Part shown: positions 62,172-64,000 of the stretch, piece by piece
Numbering within the stretch: position 1 is the first letter of the stretch
Layout: every line of letters begins with the position of its first letter
Assembly (NCBI GenBank): GCA_030428945.1
Contig: JAUIEC010000002.1
Location: forward strand, 434,001-498,000
Reading direction: 5' to 3'
Origin: Phycisphaerae bacterium
GTDB taxonomy: Bacteria > Planctomycetota > Phycisphaerae > UBA1845 > Fen-1342
Length of the DNA stretch: 64,000 nucleotides
Made by a program: the position numbers and the translations under genes
The notes under the pieces: model-generated
The model's input: the letters and a program-made list of their open reading frames with translations, nothing else
Database searches by the model: none
What the model was told of the DNA's origin: nothing

Positions 62172-62502
62172 GGGATGCCTCCGGGGGGTGTCCACCCGGA
62201 CGCTATCGCGCGAGCGCCGATTGCGAAATGCGGATTACGGAATTGGTTTGTTCCGCAACTGTTCCAGGGGGGGGGGAGGGAGCGCGGGAGCAAGGAGCGA
62301 GGGCGGGCGTTTCGTGCCACTGCGATCTTCGCAGTGCGCGACCGGGAGGGTGTCATTTCGCGGAACAGTGTGTCGCACGCACCGCGTGGCTCGTGCGGGT
62401 GACCCTCCATCGCGCTGGTGGTCGGGCCGCATCAATAAAGAAAGGGAGCGGGGAGCGGACCGTTCCGCTCCCGCGCTCCCTTGCTCGCTGGCGCCCTGTG
62501 TC
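62172..62502. repeat. Octamer units, M2 and terminator in the GH16-nrdJ gap
   Basis: GGGAGCGC-type units at 62275-62300 and M2 (reverse, short loop) at 62314-62336. A terminator-like hairpin lies at 62441-62482. No gene supported. Confidence 0.8.
62436..62482 (-). terminator. Terminator after nrdJ built of GGGAGCG units
   Basis: On the minus strand AAGGGAGCGCGGGAGCGGA pairs with TCCGCTCCCCGCTCCCTT around ACGG, followed by TTCTTTATT. A long GC stem, tight loop and T-rich tail fit a rho-independent terminator. Each arm is two GGGAGCG units. Confidence 0.75.
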
Positions 62503-63999
62503 TCAGCAGGCCGACCAGCCGCAGGTGTGGCACTTCCGGCAGCCTTCCTGCATCGCGAGGGCGTTGTTGCACTCGGGGCAGGTCAGCTTGTAGTGCTGGG
62601 CGGTGTCGCGGGTCGTCATCGCCGCGATCCGCGTGGTGGTCGTCGTCGCCACGACCGTCGCGGTGGCGCCGGCCGATTCGGTGGTCGGCGCGGCGACGTT
62701 GGACGGCGTCGTCGAGCCGGCCGTCGGCGGCGTACCGCCGTTGATCCGCTCGGTGACCGCGGGCGGCTCGCTGCCGGCCGGGGCGGCGGCGTTGCCGTGT
62801 CCGTTGCCATTCCCGTTGCCGCTGCCGGTCGGGCGGTTACCGGCCAGCGGGCGGTCGAGGGTCGCCGCGGGCGAGTTGCCGGCCGGGCGGTCGAGGGCGC
62901 TCAGATCGACTTCACCGAGCAGCAGGGCCTTGAGGCCGAAGCGTTCCTTGGCCTTGAGGTACTTCTTCAGGGCGGCCGCGAGTCCGTCGCCGAGCGACAT
63001 GATCTTGCCGTGGCGGGTCGGGATCTGCAGGGACGAGCCGATGCCCTGGAGCTGCTTGACGACGTGCTTGATGCTGCCGCCGCTGCGGAGCCACAGCGAG
63101 GTCATCCGGCAGATCGCTTCCAGGTCGCTGGTGGCGACGTCGCCGCCCTTGCCGAGCTGGGCGAAGACCTCGAGTTCGCGGTCGTTCCGCGGATCGACCG
63201 TGATCTTGCAGTGCATGTTGCCGAACGGCGTCATCTGCCGGATGCGGAGGCCGCTGACGATCTCGGGCAGGTCGTCGGGCTCGATCCGCCGCGGCTGGGC
63301 CACGACCGGCTCGACCGGCAGCACGGCCACGACCGGTTCGGCGGCGGCGGGCTCGGCGGCCGGGCGGGGCGCGGGTTGGGCGGCCTGCTCGGTCTTTTCG
63401 GCCGGCTTGCTGTCGTCCTTCTTGAGGGCCATCGGCTGCATGTCGCGGCAGCCGTCGCGGTAGACGGTGACGCCCTTGCACTTCATCTCGAAGGCGAGGC
63501 GGTAGATTTCCTCGACGTCTTCGACGCTGGCATCGTGCGGGAAGTTGATCGTCTTGCTGATCGACGAATCGTTGTGCCGCTGGAAGCCGGCCTGCATCTT
63601 CATGTGCCATTCGGGGGCGATGTCGTGGGCACAGACGAAGACCCGCTTGATGTCGTCGGGGATCTCGTCGATGTGGGCCAGGGTGCCTTCGGTGGCGATG
63701 CGTTCGAGCAGTTCATCGCTGAGCAGGCCGCGCTGGCGGGCGACCCGGCGGAAGGTGTCGTTGACCTCGACCATCGGCTTCTCGCCCTGCTTCTGTCCGC
63801 GGAGGACGTTGCGGATGAAGGCCAGCGAGAACATCGGCTCGATTCCGCCGGAGCAGTTGGCGATGATGCTGATCGTGCCGGTCGGGGCGACGGTGGTGGT
63901 GCAGGCGTTCCGCATCATCCGCTGGTGGCGGGTCTGCCAGTGGCTGCCCTTCCAGTTGGGGAAGCAGCCGCGTTCGCGGGCGAGCAGTTCGCTGCAGTT
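62503..63999 (-). CDS. nrdJ: Vitamin-B12-dependent ribonucleotide reductase, C-terminal part
   Basis: Partial: the N-terminus lies beyond base 64000, and the last 499 codons are visible. The frame reads NCSELLARERGCFPNW at the window edge, then RNACTTTVAPTGTISIIA, the class II finger-loop region. Later segments (GFQRHNDSSISKTINFPHDA, GVTVYRDGCRDMQP) also match NrdJ. A Pro/Ala/Glu-rich linker follows, then TSCAR-like and ribbon regions, a Gly/Asn-rich linker and a final zinc ribbon (CPECNNALAMQEGCRKCHTC) with a C-terminal CGWSAC. It makes deoxyribonucleotides using adenosylcobalamin. Followed by the GGGAGCG terminator. Confidence 0.95.
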   Translation of the reverse strand, partial: NCSELLARERGCFPNWKGSHWQTRHQRMMRNACTTTVAPTGTISIIANCSGGIEPMFSLAFIRNVLRGQKQGEKPMVEVNDTFRRVARQRGLLSDELLERIATEGTLAHIDEIPDDIKRVFVCAHDIAPEWHMKMQAGFQRHNDSSISKTINFPHDASVEDVEEIYRLAFEMKCKGVTVYRDGCRDMQPMALKKDDSKPAEKTEQAAQPAPRPAAEPAAAEPVVAVLPVEPVVAQPRRIEPDDLPEIVSGLRIRQMTPFGNMHCKITVDPRNDRELEVFAQLGKGGDVATSDLEAICRMTSLWLRSGGSIKHVVKQLQGIGSSLQIPTRHGKIMSLGDGLAAALKKYLKAKERFGLKALLLGEVDLSALDRPAGNSPAATLDRPLAGNRPTGSGNGNGNGHGNAAAPAGSEPPAVTERINGGTPPTAGSTTPSNVAAPTTESAGATATVVATTTTTRIAAMTTRDTAQHYKLTCPECNNALAMQEGCRKCHTCGWSAC

Positions 64000-64000
64000 G

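Noticed and set aside
1..64000. tRNA, rRNA, riboswitch or tmRNA genes
   Set aside because: I saw no cloverleaf, rRNA or known riboswitch core by eye. A tRNAscan-SE and Infernal run would be decisive.

Overview
The window is a GC-rich (roughly two-thirds G+C by eye), gene-dense chromosomal segment from a bacterium. I read it as a member of the Planctomycetota, probably the Phycisphaerae. The clues are a PEP-CTERM protein beside an ECF sigma factor and Ser/Thr kinase pair, a secreted beta-propeller ending in a short dockerin-like Ca2+ module, several lipoproteins, a vitamin-B12-dependent ribonucleotide reductase, a lone long secretin, and many genes with weak or no Shine-Dalgarno sequence. I see no rRNA, tRNA, CRISPR array, prophage, transposase or origin. 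The placement is inference; a 16S or core-gene tree would settle it.

Layout. 1-8.7 kb (mostly minus): Ser/Thr kinase (cut by the window edge), ECF sigma factor, PEP-CTERM protein (plus), Tat-exported Gfo/Idh/MocA oxidoreductase, PlsC-like/GNAT acyltransferase, DUF4032 kinase-like protein, LacI-type regulator. 9-19 kb (mostly plus): glutamine synthetase, SGNH esterase, small membrane and coiled-coil lipoproteins, STAS protein, CCA-type nucleotidyltransferase, enoyl-CoA hydratase, transaldolase, beta-phosphoglucomutase-like HAD, then a translationally coupled HATPase-STAS-MlaE cassette. 19-29 kb (plus): RNase HII-like protein, giant alpha-2-macroglobulin-like protein, secretin, YdjY-domain protein. 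29.7-41 kb: transferase/response-regulator fusion, lipoproteins, TPR protein, CinA, YgfZ/GcvT-like, YkgJ-like, Zn-ribbon membrane protein, a Cys/His triple-repeat lipoprotein, an HDAC-family protein, a TMEM175-like channel. 41-45.5 kb (minus): a Mn/Zn/Fe ABC importer whose two permeases each carry a C-terminal DtxR/MntR-like module. 46-64 kb: beta-propeller, LigA, glycosyltransferase, S1/P1-type nuclease, PcrA/UvrD helicase, isocitrate dehydrogenase, RpoN, GH16 glucanase, NrdJ (cut by the window edge).

The most unusual feature lies between the genes. Almost every long intergenic space is built from the same small kit: direct arrays of an octamer (GGGAGCGA and variants), a heptamer (GGGAACA) and another octamer (AGCAAGTA and variants), plus three palindromic modules of about 30-80 bp, here called M1 (six copies), M2 (nine) and M3 (five). 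Arrays are usually in sense orientation straight after a stop codon, and the reverse complement follows further on, so the RNA can fold into long hairpins. In several genes the last codons and the stop are made of array sequence (LigA, glycosyltransferase, GH16 glucanase, metal permease 2). One ordinary terminator-like hairpin after nrdJ is made of the same GGGAGCG unit, which suggests the arrays are terminator stems expanded by slippage.

Functionally the window mixes central metabolism (icd, glnA, tal, nrdJ), genome maintenance (ligA, pcrA), transcription control (rpoN, ECF, LacI, STAS/HATPase), metal uptake, envelope and secreted proteins. The points most worth following up are the permease-DtxR fusions, the transferase-REC fusion, the RNase HII-like protein, the Cys/His repeat lipoprotein and the 3'-end repeat kit.
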